DNA of 64,000 bases, from positions 511,001 to 575,000 of the forward strand of contig QUOL01000012.1 of NCBI GenBank assembly GCA_009761415.1, read 5' to 3'. The notes under the pieces were generated by a model, which worked only from the letters and a program-made list of their open reading frames with translations, did not search any database and was not told the DNA's origin. Below are positions 35,990 to 47,209 of this stretch, piece after piece. A program made the translations under genes and the position numbers. Source of the stretch: Sarcomyxa edulis. Taxonomy: Eukaryota; Basidiomycota; Agaricomycetes; Agaricales; Mycenaceae. Within the stretch, counting starts at the first letter, position 1, and each line of letters starts with the position of its first letter.

Positions 35990-38900
35990 ATGCCGCCCAA
36001 GAGCAATGCAGGACCGTCTGATAAACCTTCTGCCCCTAAGAAGCGAAGAGTTGGAGGCACATGCGACCTTTGTAAACGAAGAAAAAGTGCGTTACCAGCT
36101 GATTTATCCCGCCTCAGATCTAATTAACGCAGTGTGATCCTCAATACTCCAGTTCGATGTAAGAGACTCCAGTCCTCATCTTTGTGTCTTATTAGATGAC
36201 GATCGTTCAACAGGCGACAGTACAACGATGCCAGGGAATCGGTGCACGAACTGCATCACGGCCGAACTAGAGTGCACGCATTCGCAGACGAACAAGGACC
36301 AGGTTGGCTCTTTATGAATGATGAAATGTCACGCCTACTGATACTACTCGTTAAGAACTGGGATCAAGCCAAAGGGTATGCATGCGTTAACGCTCAACAT
36401 TACAATCGTAATCGAACTTTGTTAGATATATCGAGAGTCTTGAGCAACGCCTCGTGAAAATGGAGGGTCTATTGCAGAAGGTACGTATAACTCGGTAATT
36501 CAATCTGAAGCTATTCTCAACTGCATCATGTTTCTCAGCTATCACCAGAGGTACCCTCCTTACAAGACGTAGAACAACCCTCTGCTTCGAATACCTCAAT
36601 TCCTACGCAGGCGTCTTCGTCTTATGGACCGTCACTGTCATCATTCATATCCAACTCCATGACTCCTTCGAATGAACCACTACCATCCCCTGCTTCTGAC
36701 GTGGGAGTGGACATCTTGCCCAGAAACGACGACGATACCATTCCTAATGCCCTTACGGGCGGCACACTTAGGCTCACCCTCAGATCCCCCCAGAATGTCT
36801 TCTTCGGCAAAGCCAGTGGCGCTATGTTAATCAGGACGGCCCTTGATCTCAAAGACGAATATACTGGAGGACAGCAGTCTACGCAAGAGTCATGTCTAGC
36901 TGCCCGTAGACCCAATTTCTGGAATGCTCAGCCGGTAAGCCATCGTCTCCACCTGATTGAGGCTAAACAAACCTCTGACAAGTCAGTGGGAGCATCCGAT
37001 ATCAAGCAAATCCCCATGCTATACGTTTCCTGAGGCCGACCTTATGACGGACCTCATCAATCGTTACTTTTCCGATGTCAACATTTTTATGCCCCTACTG
37101 CATCGCCCAACGCTTGAAAATGCCATTAAAGATGGCCAGCATCTTCGCGAGCCCGCTTTTGGAGCTACAGTGTTAGCGGTTTGCGCTCTCGGATCTAAAT
37201 ATAGTGACGATCCGCGAGTTTTCTTCGACGGCACCGATGACCCTCATTCTAGAGGCTGGAAATGGTTCAATCAAGTTGATTTATTAGCAAAAATTCTCTA
37301 CACTCCGCCTTCGCTCTATGAGTTGCAGTTACACTCTGTGCGTTGTCTTTGTTTTGCGTGTTTTGGCCCTGACTGAACTGATGGGAAATCACTCACTATA
37401 CAGCTATCGGCTCTGTTTCTTTTGTCGTCAGCAGGTCCATTGGGGTGCTGGACAGTGGTTGGAATAGGCCTCCGTCGTGCCCAAGAAGTGGGGGTTCATA
37501 GGCGTAAAGTCTATGAAAACCCTCATACAACAGAAGAGGAGTTATGGAAACGCGCATTCTGGTCAGTCGTCATAGTCGCCTGCAATGGTGTCAGCTGAGA
37601 TTCGATAGAACTGTGCCAGGTCGCTCATCTCAATGGATAGAATCATTAGTCCTGTTTTGGGACGACCTTGTGCTGTTCAAGACGACGAGTAAGTAGCTCC
37701 ATTGCACGCAGTCATTCAAATATTCACCACGCCATTATAGCTATGACCTCGACTTCCCTTGCGATTGTGATGACGAATATTGGGAAAATCTGGATCCGGA
37801 GATGGCTTTCAAACAGCCCTCGGGACGGCCTTCCATTATTTCGTTTTTCATCGCTTCCTTGAAGCTTCAAATACTATTAGGGCAAGCTTTGCGCACACTT
37901 GTATGTCGATCTCATTCTCTCTCCACATAAATGCAAATGTCCACTTATCCCTTGACTCCTAGTATGCTGTCACAAAGCCCAATACGTCAACTAGTCATCC
38001 AGGGAAATATTCCGATCAAATTATTGTTGCCGAATTAGACTCTGAGATGCACAAGTGGATGGATGCAGTACCCGATCACCGTACGTCTCTTACCTGTCCG
38101 TCCTCCGTCGATCATGAATCTGACATTTCTGGTTCGTCCTTAGTACGTTGGGACCCCGACCGCGAAAACCGGGTATTCTTCAACCAGTCATCGTTGCTCT
38201 ATACCAGCTACTATCATCTCCAGATTTTGATTCACAGACCTTTCATACCATCGCCCCGTAATCCTTCTCAGAATGCGTTCCCTGCCTTGGCTATCTGTAC
38301 AAATGCTGCGCGTTCGTGTTGCCATGTTTTAGATGTGCAGAACCGTAGAAACGCCCAGATAGTTCCTTTTATGCAGGTCAGTCGAAGTCCCATTACAAGA
38401 TTTCCTTCCAATAACTCGATGCATCGTTGTAGGTATCGGCAATCACCGCGGGGGTCTTACTCCTGTTGAACATCTGGAGCGGCCAGCGATCTGGTCTCCG
38501 TTTCGATCCTACTAGAGACTTAGAACGCGTAGATGTGTGCCTCAAGTCTTTCAAACTTTGTGAACAACGGTGAATAAAATCACTAGCTTTGTGACCTCTT
38601 CGTTTCTCATGTATATCTCGTCATCCTCAGGTGGAGATCCGCAGGTCGATTATGGGATCTTTTATCGGGCCTCCGTCTGGCTGGGGAGTCGGCCTTCTCA
38701 AAAGGCCCTGCAGCGGGGAATAAACGCTCAAGAGAAAATGAAGGTGATGTCGATATGAATGACGGTCGTACTCCGGTCCCCAGTGGATCCATAGACAATC
38801 GTCAAACCCAAGGATCCCGTCGTGTCTCAACGATGTCAACGCAACGACCAACATTCCAAGGGAAGGAGGGTCCCATCTTCGAACAAGAACTCGGTAATCT

Positions 38901-39387
38901 AGTAATGTACAAATCCGCCAACGAGGGTCACGGCGACTCGTCGGTATTTAGCCAAGACTGGCTTGCAAACCTCCCATCTGCCCAACAATCACCTTTCCCT
39001 CCGAATACGATGACCACACCGAACGCGACTCATACTCAACCATCAGTCGAACCCTCTGAGAATCTGCCAGCGTACTTCAGCGAGGAGTTTGTTCCAGATT
39101 TCTTCGGCTCTATCGAAGATCCACCTAATGGCAACTCCTCGCAGAACGAGTTAGGCCTTTCTGCTGGCATGGCGCTATCACATGATGCGTATTCCCATAA
39201 TAATAATGCTCCACCCTTAGATAACGATCTGTGGGCTAACGCCCCGTACAGTTTCGGGTTAGTCCAATCAATCTCTGGTGAACATCATTTCAGTGCTGAA
39301 TTTTTTTGTAGATATCAGGACTGGGGGGATTATATGGCCCAATTTACACAGAGTAATTCTGATGTATACCGGGAGCCAGATCGATGA
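35990..39387 (+). CDS. Zn2Cys6 fungal transcription factor with Fungal_trans domain
   Basis: ATG 35990. The binuclear cluster CDLCKRRKIRCDSTTMPGNR followed by CTNCITAELEC has all six Cys with normal spacing. To build it, a 6-nt microexon (36153-36158, TTCGAT) between introns of 66 and 55 nt supplies Ile-Arg and the first base of the third Cys. A 20-nt exon (36356-36375) then leads to a coiled coil (GYIESLEQRLVKMEGLLQK). The central region carries the fungal-specific transcription factor domain: FPEADLMTDLINRYFSDVN, MPLLHRPTLE, FGATVLAVCALGSKYSDDPR, GIGLRRAQEVGVHR, MDRIISPVLGRPCAVQDDD. The C-terminal 250 residues are Ser/Asn/Gln-rich, probably activating. Stop at 39385-39387. The regulated pathway is not evident from neighbours. 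Confidence 0.88.
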
Positions 39388-39957
39388 CTGCGTTTCATAG
39401 ACTATCAGGGCCGCGATTATTCTTGTTGGATCTGCGGATTGGGACCAACTACTCGGCTTCCCCTTTCTTTCACCGTTACAACATACACCATATCTATAGA
39501 GATATCGTGCAGCTGTAGATAATGCGCATGATCGAAGACGCGATTGTCGCGACGCATCGAACTATTCGATCCACCAGAGACCTCGCGCGTTGCGTATATA
39601 CCGTTAGAAGCACTGCTTTTAAACTTGTCTGACCGAGAACCCACAATGCCACTCGTCGAACTTGAAGCTTTTGAAAGACCCGAGTCAGGTCACGCGTGAC
39701 CGACCATATTTGGCTGGGCTTGGTTCTGAAGGTACTGGAAGTTCACACGCTGCATTGAGTGATCGAGCTGCTCCGAGTCAGACCTCACGCGGTCACGTCC
39801 ACTCCGCGTTTGCTCCACCGCGTCCACGTCCCACGAGCCTCAACGCCATCTCGTCTCATGAGACTTAAATTGACGTTAATGACTAACTATTACGATAGGA
39901 ACGAGGTCGCATCATGCTGGCGATTCGGATGTTATCATGATCGCATACGATATGTCG
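39388..39957. other. Distal upstream region of the bZIP gene
   Basis: No gene is seen. Two GAGTCA half-sites (39682-39687 and 39775-39780) lie here, matching the core of the GCN4/CPC1 binding site on the minus strand. Confidence 0.45.
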
Positions 39958-40000
39958 TGACTCGAACCACGATGACTCGGCCGGTTCCGCCTATATAAAG
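39958..40000 (+). promoter_or_regulatory. Probable promoter with two TGACTC sites and a TATA box
   Basis: TGACTC occurs at 39958-39963 and 39973-39978 and is followed 14 bp later by TATATAAAG (39992-40000). A T/C-rich initiator-like run (40013-40046) comes next. TGACTC is the core GCN4/AP-1 type target, so the downstream bZIP gene may control itself. This promoter is 1.9 kb upstream of the bZIP start codon, implying a long leader. Confidence 0.6.
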
Positions 40001-40048
40001 GTCCCTAGCGGCGATTTTTTTCTCTTTCGTATCTCCCCCCTCCTCTTC

Positions 40049-40063
40049 ATGCTGGTAAAGTGA
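40049..40063 (+). promoter_or_regulatory. Candidate short uORF (Met-Leu-Val-Lys-stop)
   Basis: The first ATG after the TATA box opens a five-codon frame (ATG CTG GTA AAG TGA). Its end overlaps a good splice donor, GTGAGT at 40060-40065, so the uORF may be intact only in unspliced mRNA. GCN4/CPC1-type genes are controlled by uORFs; in this gene that is an inference. Confidence 0.4.
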
Positions 40064-41925
40064 GTGCCTGTTCTCCGGTATGAGAGGTGTTGACCTGTAT
40101 ATGGGGACTCATTGCGTTGAGACCACATATCATCGCCACGTCGAAATGTGCGCCTATGCCGCAAGATCCCCCCTTCGTTGCGATAGGTGCGGCCAGCGGT
40201 CTGTAGGCTCATCGCTCTGGTCCCCAACTACCATTAAATGTCCCTTTGCTTCCAAAGTACTTATATCCCGACGAACTTCCTTAGTTCCTCAAAACGGTTC
40301 CCTCTGCGATCCCTCTGTAGGACTGCGGGTGTTCTGCGGTCAAGGTCTGCGCGCACTGATATCTCATCTTGTCATCTACAGACCGGCTGTCACTGCCGGC
40401 CTCTTGCCGGTCAAATCTATTGTTCCTCCTTGCTCTGCTGTTCGCTGGGGACCCTCCGGCAAAATTCACGCGGAACGCCTTCTGTGTCCTGCGAGTACAT
40501 ATAGTATGGGCTTCTGTGTTTACTGCTCTATCCGTGTCTGCGCTATGACGAACATCCGCGGAACCCTCTGCACCGCGCTGCTCCTGACGCCCCCTGAAGG
40601 AATCACTTCCAGCATTGCATACAGCGCAGTCGACGAATCACGAGCAAGTCACCTACGCTTTGTTTTTTTGACTTGAATACAGTCCGTGGTTCGCGCTGAA
40701 GCTGACTAGATGTGGTACCCCAAGTTCATCTACTGCGCTCCTTCAAACATCGTCCTAAATACCTGGATGTTTACGGAACACGTCTTGATCACAACTTTTC
40801 TCCTACGCAGTCAATCGCCTGCATAGGCTTATGACCGAGGGTGTTCCTATCTGCTGTTGTATCAGCTACGGTCGGTCTGCGGCCTGCCAATCAGTCATGC
40901 TGCGCCCCTCTCAATGTAATCCGAGATGTTCTGACCTCCAACAGACCTCCAATTGTGTCCGACCTGATACGTGCTTCGTGAATTCCCGCTTGCGTTTCTT
41001 ATTGTCTACGGACCGTATTGTCGTTTTCGGGAGGAACTTGGCGCTAATCACAGACAGGCGCTGGCTATGGCGATGCATCGTGGAATTTCTGGACAATCGA
41101 CCTGAACCTCATGCGTGTTCGACGGGGAATGCGGTGTCAATCTGCCGGTGCCATTCGCGCTCATGGGTGTATCTTCCACTGTGGATATGGCAAGGACGTG
41201 GTTACTGCGGGTGTACACGTTCATATCTTAATTGATGGTGGGCGCTTGTGGAAGCATGCGTGTCTTTTCGACCGCCGTATACCGGGATTTATTCGGCTGA
41301 TCATCTGATATTGGGCAAGCATTGGGCACCAGGCATTGGGCAGAGGGCGCACGATGATTACTGAGCCTCTGAGAGGAACTGCAGCAGGCTTACAGATGTT
41401 CTGATGTTGAATCCCCTCGGCCGTGGTGTTCGGATTGCTGTGCCGTAATCGGCCCCGGCGGGTGAAGCATGACTCGAAAATCTGAAATTACAATTATTCT
41501 CTCTATGCAAAATGCTGGACTGCTCAGTGGATGGATATCGTTTGAAAGCTGTTATAGGTACGTGGATAACTACGGAAGACCTGCAGCTGATTTCCAACCT
41601 GGTTTTAACGTTGGGCGCTTGAAAGAGGCAGTGAAAAAGCGATCCGACAGAGTGGCGAGATTGAGCGGAGTTCGAAAAAGTCCTTATAATCTGTCGGTCG
41701 AGTCAGAGGTTGAAAGTTGCTTTTCTTTTTTCCCCCTCATCACCTCAGACGACTAGGACAGACATATCTGTTCCCGGCCGTCCACTGGCTCAGAAGTTCA
41801 TCTCCTGAGACTGATTGTGAGTTCTTGTTGTCCTCCTTTTTTTTATTGGCGCACAGCCTACATCGTGTTTTGCATCGTATTCTGGCATCAGATACGAAAT
41901 CATATCGTTGCTTCACGTTTCTATC
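40064..41925 (+). other. Long leader / upstream region of the bZIP gene
   Basis: About 1.86 kb with no recognised protein. It includes a 198-codon open frame (40080-40676) of no known similarity, imperfect ATTGGGCA repeats (41311-41345), and a possible 5' UTR intron just before the start (donor TGTGAGT near 41817, acceptor GCACAG near 41860, T-rich between). Many ATGs imply either extensive splicing or strong translational repression. Confidence 0.4.
41311..41345 (+). repeat. Three imperfect ATTGGGCA repeats
   Basis: ATTGGGCA occurs three times about 11-14 bp apart: ATTGGGCAAGC, ATTGGGCACCAGGC, ATTGGGCAGAGGGC. ATTGG is a CCAAT box on the minus strand, so these could be clustered CCAAT-factor sites or a chance micro-repeat in the bZIP leader. 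Confidence 0.5.
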
Positions 41926-43590
41926 ATGCAATCGTCATCATCGTCCAAGATGCCAGTGCCCTCGTCGAGTGGCGGACATAACGTTTCGTCATCTACATCG
42001 ACAGGGATCCAAGAGCGCAGTCAGATCCCATCACATAATGGTTTCTCCACAAATGCACATTACAGTGCCTGGAATACATCCTTGACATATTATCCGGCTG
42101 CGTCAACGCTCGATGATGACTCAACTAGCAATTCTGCTCGTGTTGGTGAATCGAAACTGACCTCGTCGTCGCATGATTCCAGAAGCTCAAGGCAGCCAAT
42201 AACGCCTTACAACAATCCAACCTCTGACCCTTCACCCAACGCCGCAATTCCCTTCCCCTTGAACAACACTTACCATAACACGCGCCAAGATGTTCCAACA
42301 ATTGTGAACCCCTCGGCCTCGTACTCTAAACACCCGTCACCGGTTTATCGAAATGTCTACTCAACACCACCACTTGAAAGCCCCCTTTCAAGCTTCCCAG
42401 CCTCCTCCCATGGCTCGCTAAATACCTCTAGCACCCGTCTCCGGACTTCGACACAGGTTTTCCATACCCAACAGGACCTCGCCGCTCATTATGGCATACC
42501 CCAGATTCTTCCTCCAGCACCTTGCACCGCTCCTCGTAGAACACAACAACAACAACCAGCCTCAGTTCCCGATTTCGCAGCTCTTCGCTCCAATTACTTG
42601 AATATGTTAACACAAAAACCAGAAGATAATTCCACGGCCACCGGTACCGCGCCAGCCGCCCCGGTGGACTCGGCTCACCCTGCCCAGACACAGCAGGATG
42701 ATGTCGTCCAGACCTTGATGAACGTTTTGCTAGGTGAATTGAAGATGTGCTTGTTGTTGAAGACCAGTCCCACTTATAAGAATTATCCTCCCTATCATCT
42801 AGCTTCGCCTGACTTGTATTCTCCGGAATTCAACGAGTTCAACGCGAATGACTACATCACGTCTCCGTTCGACGACTCTCCTCTTTCCGACTTCCTTACT
42901 ACTCCGGTCGTCTCTGACTCGAACGACCTCAACAACATGTTGACCAGTCCTCTCATCGACGGCTACAATGGAGCTTACAACGATATGGACTTGTTCAATG
43001 ACATGTCCATGTTCGAAGACGTTGCCAAAGCTCCCGTCTCTGCGCCGTCGTTTGAGAATCTTTACACGATGTCGCCGGGCACCCCCGCCTTAGACCCAAC
43101 TTCTATCTACCCTTCTCCACGGGTACCCTCCGACAAACACTCGTTCCCCACCGTTCCTGCCCCTGCTCGTCGGAAGACCTCGGCTACTGGAACGCGGAAG
43201 AACATCACCCCCGAGTCTCTCGTTCCTCTCGACGCTCCAACTCAACCTCGTAAGTACGCGCTCCCATCAGCGACGTCGAGGAAAGAGGTGCCTACCGTCT
43301 TCGCCAGAAAGCGTGCTCGTTCGCAAGCATTCGGTGATGACGATGACGAGGGTGAGGAACCTCTTCCACCCAACGCCACTGAGAAGGAGCAGATCGAGTG
43401 GAAGCGTCGCCAGAACACTTTGGCGGCGAGGAAGAGTCGAAAGAGGAAGTTGATGCATCAGCAACAGCTAGAGGAGCAGGTTGAGAAGTTGGCGGGCGAG
43501 AAGATGAAGTGGAAAACCCGGGCGTTGATGTCGCAGCAGATGCTCATCAGCAATGGTCTTCCTGACCCCGGGTACACGGATGACGACTAA
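41926..43590 (+). CDS. GCN4/CPC1-like bZIP transcription factor
   Basis: Intronless frame of 554 aa from ATG 41926 (a second ATG is at 41950). The C-terminal bZIP is clear: basic region KRRQNTLAARKSRKRK, with the conserved Asn and Arg, then a short zipper LEEQVEKLAGEKMKWKTRAL. The N-terminal half is Ser/Thr/Pro/Gln-rich. The acidic hydrophobic segment DMDLFNDMSMFEDV with NDLNNMLTSPLID (residues about 330-370) resembles the GCN4/ATF4 activation region. GCN4/CPC1 proteins turn on amino-acid biosynthesis genes under starvation. The long leader, TGACTC sites and short uORF upstream agree with this class. Other bZIPs (ATF/Jun-like) remain possible. Confidence 0.85.
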   Translation: MQSSSSSKMPVPSSSGGHNVSSSTSTGIQERSQIPSHNGFSTNAHYSAWNTSLTYYPAASTLDDDSTSNSARVGESKLTSSSHDSRSSRQPITPYNNPTSDPSPNAAIPFPLNNTYHNTRQDVPTIVNPSASYSKHPSPVYRNVYSTPPLESPLSSFPASSHGSLNTSSTRLRTSTQVFHTQQDLAAHYGIPQILPPAPCTAPRRTQQQQPASVPDFAALRSNYLNMLTQKPEDNSTATGTAPAAPVDSAHPAQTQQDDVVQTLMNVLLGELKMCLLLKTSPTYKNYPPYHLASPDLYSPEFNEFNANDYITSPFDDSPLSDFLTTPVVSDSNDLNNMLTSPLIDGYNGAYNDMDLFNDMSMFEDVAKAPVSAPSFENLYTMSPGTPALDPTSIYPSPRVPSDKHSFPTVPAPARRKTSATGTRKNITPESLVPLDAPTQPRKYALPSATSRKEVPTVFARKRARSQAFGDDDDEGEEPLPPNATEKEQIEWKRRQNTLAARKSRKRKLMHQQQLEEQVEKLAGEKMKWKTRALMSQQMLISNGLPDPGYTDDD

Positions 43591-44324
43591 AACAAAAGCC
43601 AAGTCGATGAATGTCCGCGGCCATTGGCACCGCCGCTCTTTCCACCACTTCTCGCACCATTATATCCATATCCATTTTTCTTATATCTCATTTCCATTCG
43701 GACCCAAAGTCGACTCTTCAGTATCAGTCGGCCCTCGATACTCCGTGTACACTACCCTAACCATCTTTCCCCACCCACTTGCTTGGTAGTATCGTTGCAA
43801 CCCCCATCCCCATCCCTTTAACTAGTGCGCTGTCCTAAATCGCTTTCGTATTCTGAATTATCCCATTATTACACACCCCTTCCTCCCACCACTAAAATGT
43901 TTCCTATCGCCCTACCGTTTTATGCTACCCCCATGTACGCAATGTCTCTTTACTCTAGGTTTATCAATCCAAGTGCTCTTCGTGATCCTCAAAGGACACG
44001 CTTTTGAATAAAATCGACTGAAGATGACTACTGAGAGCGTCTGTCCAACACAGCTCAGTGAGCTCGTTGAGTGTGAGAGGCACCGGCCGTTGTTTGTCGC
44101 GACCATCAGACGATTAAACATCTTTTGAACGCTGGAATCACTCAACTCAGGCTCCACGGACCTTTTCTCTGCTTTCATGTTGAATGGTCGTTAACGGCTG
44201 CGCAGAAATTCCACCAATACTGATCGAGCCAACTCAAGACTCTCCTTCATCACCATCACCATCATCCGCCAACTCTACTTCCGTTCAGTCAAAGACTCCT
44301 GGGGACGGTCTTCGATCTCGTGCA
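43591..44324. other. bZIP 3' UTR and GDA1 promoter
   Basis: No gene is supported. The left part is pyrimidine-rich. A longer in-frame ATG for the next gene exists at 44184, so part of this stretch could be coding N-terminus of GDA1. Confidence 0.4.
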
Positions 44325-46106
44325 ATGGCTATCCTTTCACCTAGGAGTAGCAATAATTATGACAGACTCGAAAACGGAATGGGGCCTAGTCGTGGAGGAG
44401 TGAAAAAATGGTTTGGGTGGAAGAAGTTCGCACTGGGTGCGGTTGTTCTCATTAGTTTGATCTGGTTCTTCGGTCCCAGAGAACCACGCAACCCCTTGTC
44501 TTGGGGAACGAAAGACAAGGAAATCGGTGAGTAACAGCATGCTTTATTGAGGAAGTGTCAACTCATCGTAGTACGCAGACGCGGTCGATAACGACAAGTC
44601 GGCTGGCCCAGGTAAACCTACGACGCATATACCAAAACCACCACCACCATCCAAACCATCCCCTATTAATCATTCTGACGAGGCGACGCTACGTCCTACC
44701 TCGTTCGAAACGGATCCCGATCCTTCGAAAACCGTTTATTGCAAGACTCCAGTCAAAGACGGTCTACCATTGGTTCAATATGCACTTATGATCGACGCAG
44801 GCTCTACAGGATCCCGAATCCATGTATACAAGTTCAACAATTGCGGCGCTTCAGCCGTGTACGAGTATGAAACGTTTAAGATGACCCAGCCAGGACTATC
44901 ATCGTTCGCTGCTAGCCCCGTCGAGGCAGCGAAGAGCCTTGATATCCTTTTGGACGAGGCTATCAGGGTGGTGCCAGAATCTCTCAGGAAATGCACACCA
45001 GTCGCTGTCAAAGCTACCGCTGGTCTCCGCCTTCTACCAGGGTCCCAGAGCGCGGATATCCTCGCTGCTGTGAGGCAGAGATTACACGAGAAATACCCCT
45101 TCCAACTCCACGACGACAACGGCCAGGGCGTGGTCATCATGGACGGCAAAGACGAGGGTGTCTACGCCTGGATCACAGCGAACTATCTCCTCAACACCAT
45201 CCGTGCTGACACCCCCAAAGACACGCCGACGTATGCTGTTCTTGATCTAGGAGGAGCGTCCACTCAAATCGTGTTCGAACCCATGTTCACCAAGTCGGAT
45301 GCTGGGCTCGAAGATGGAGAACATAAATACGATCTCCAGTTTGGCGGAAAGACTCATATATTGTATCAGCATTCGTATCTAGGCTATGGTCTGATGCGTG
45401 CACGGAGACATGTGCATCGATTGGTAGATTTCATGGCTACGCTCAAGAGGCCCGCTACTGGCGTCGTTGGAAACCCGTGTCTAGCCCGCGGTACCAGAAG
45501 AGTCGTCGAGATTGAGGACGAGCGGACAGGCGAGAAACGCAATGTGACGATGGACGGAGAGGAGATCGGTGCTTTCGAGTCTTGTAATCGAGTCGTGGAG
45601 CTCGTCTTGGCCAAGGATTCGTACGTACCTCTGCTAGTCTCTGTTCAAACTTCATTTACCCATGTTTTTTCGCGCGTTTCAGGATCTGTGAATTGAAACC
45701 ATGTTCGTTCGACGGCGTGTATCAACCTTCCCTACTTGACGCATTCTCTACCGGCCGAGTTCTCCTCTTATCGTACTTCTACGATCGTCTTCAGCCTCTT
45801 CTTCCCAAAACAGATCCCCCTCGTATCACCGTGTCTACCATCGCCAGCCTCGCACACGATGTGTGCCTCGGAAGAACTAAATGGCTAGAACGTTGGGGCA
45901 CGAACTCCGAAGTCATGGACGAACTATCTGGTCGTCCCGAGTGGTGTTTGGACTTGACCTTTATGCACGGTTTGCTGAGGCTGGGTTACGAGTTTGGCGA
46001 TGAGAGAGAGGTGACGATTGGGAAGCAGATTGAGGGGACAGAATTGGGTTGGTGTCTTGGGGCTACCATTGCTATGGTCGGTGGGGAGCTCAAGTGTCGT
46101 ATCTAA
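44325..46106 (+). CDS. GDA1: Golgi guanosine diphosphatase (GDA1/CD39 nucleoside phosphatase)
   Basis: Three exons. ATG 44325 (MAILSPRSSNNYDRLENG) is preferred to 44184 because it gives the short cytosolic tail usual for the family. One membrane anchor (FALGAVVLISLIWFF, residues about 33-47) makes a type II Golgi protein. A Pro-rich stem follows after an intron ending TACGCAG. All apyrase conserved regions are present: MIDAGSTGSRIHVY, VAVKATAGLRLLP, GKDEGVYAWITANYLL with the catalytic Glu, and VLDLGGASTQIVF. The last intron (donor GTACGT) joins DS to ICELKPCSFDGVYQP. GDA1 converts GDP from mannosylation to GMP, which exchanges for GDP-mannose. Stop at 46104-46106. Confidence 0.92.
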
Positions 46107-47209
46107 GTGTGAGGAATTCTTCATATGTTCTCATAATAGAGTATCTTTCGTTTACGTGTAATTTTGCTTTGGACTATCTCCTAGATGTTATAATCTACAT
46201 AGCCGTTCTTTCTAACTCGGCGTTTGAACGACGATCATTGCAATGGACGCTACTTGCATAGTAATCACGCAACTTCAGAGCTTCAGAACTTCCACCATGT
46301 GTTATTGACTGACTTGGAGGTTGTCGTTCTTACTGCCTGATCGCTTTATCTGCAGACCAGAAGCCACACAAATTTGAGCTCAATCATCGACTTCGGGCTA
46401 CCACCTACAAGAGCCTACACACAACTACAACGTCTCACATGGAAGCAACCTTCTGCGGCAAGGTGAAATCAGCTGCATCGACGAGGACGTTGCCGCTAAA
46501 ATTACCGTAGGCATCGTCGCCGGAAGGTGCAGGTGAGCGAGACATATCCAATATGGTCGAGTCTTCTGACCTCGCGGCATCCTTAACAGCACTCCTCGAG
46601 CTTCGTCAGATATCCTCGAGCTCAGTTTACGGTGTCCTCGAGCCCATCCGCCTCTTCCCGCCCGTGCTCCAAGTTGTCCGGTTTCTGGCTATCGGCCAAG
46701 CGAGCATGGATGGTTCAGGCTCAACCAGACGCAACGACATCGGTGAATGCCCGGCCGCTGGTTCCTCATTGGGTGTGTCGGTATAAGTCGACATGATGCG
46801 GTGGAGACGGTTGATCTCGATATGCAAAGTTCCTACAAGTTCCTGTGATTTATGGAATTGCAAAAAACTTGAGTGTGCCTTTGCGGGTCCTTTCTCGTAT
46901 GGATTTGCATGGTTTTTTCTTTCAACTCAAATCACCGATGTCTATCCTTGCAAGCCCTGCTGCCCTGATATCCCTTGAGTCGTTGGTGAGAAATTGAGCA
47001 GCTGATTGCCCGTAGGATGTAGGACCGCTGCATGGGCCGGGTGAACCCATCCGTTTATTCCATAAAATATTACAAGTCCGCGACGATCAAACCCCCTGCT
47101 ATAATCTTCACCCTCGGCCAAATGAACGTGCGTTGGCAATTATACCTCCTCCCCGTACTTCTCCACTAGGTCTCCACCTTTCTTTCTTTTTCTCCTCATT
47201 TCCCCCATC
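46107..47209. other. 1.1 kb intergenic region, no gene seen
   Basis: Only short frames without recognisable content. The right end (47160-47205) is a T/C-rich leader directly before GUT2. Confidence 0.4.

Noticed and set aside
39950..39985. GGTTCGAGTC on the minus strand, B-box-like
   Set aside because: The T stem has a mismatch and no D arm or acceptor stem is present; the TGACTC sites and TATA box explain the sequence better.
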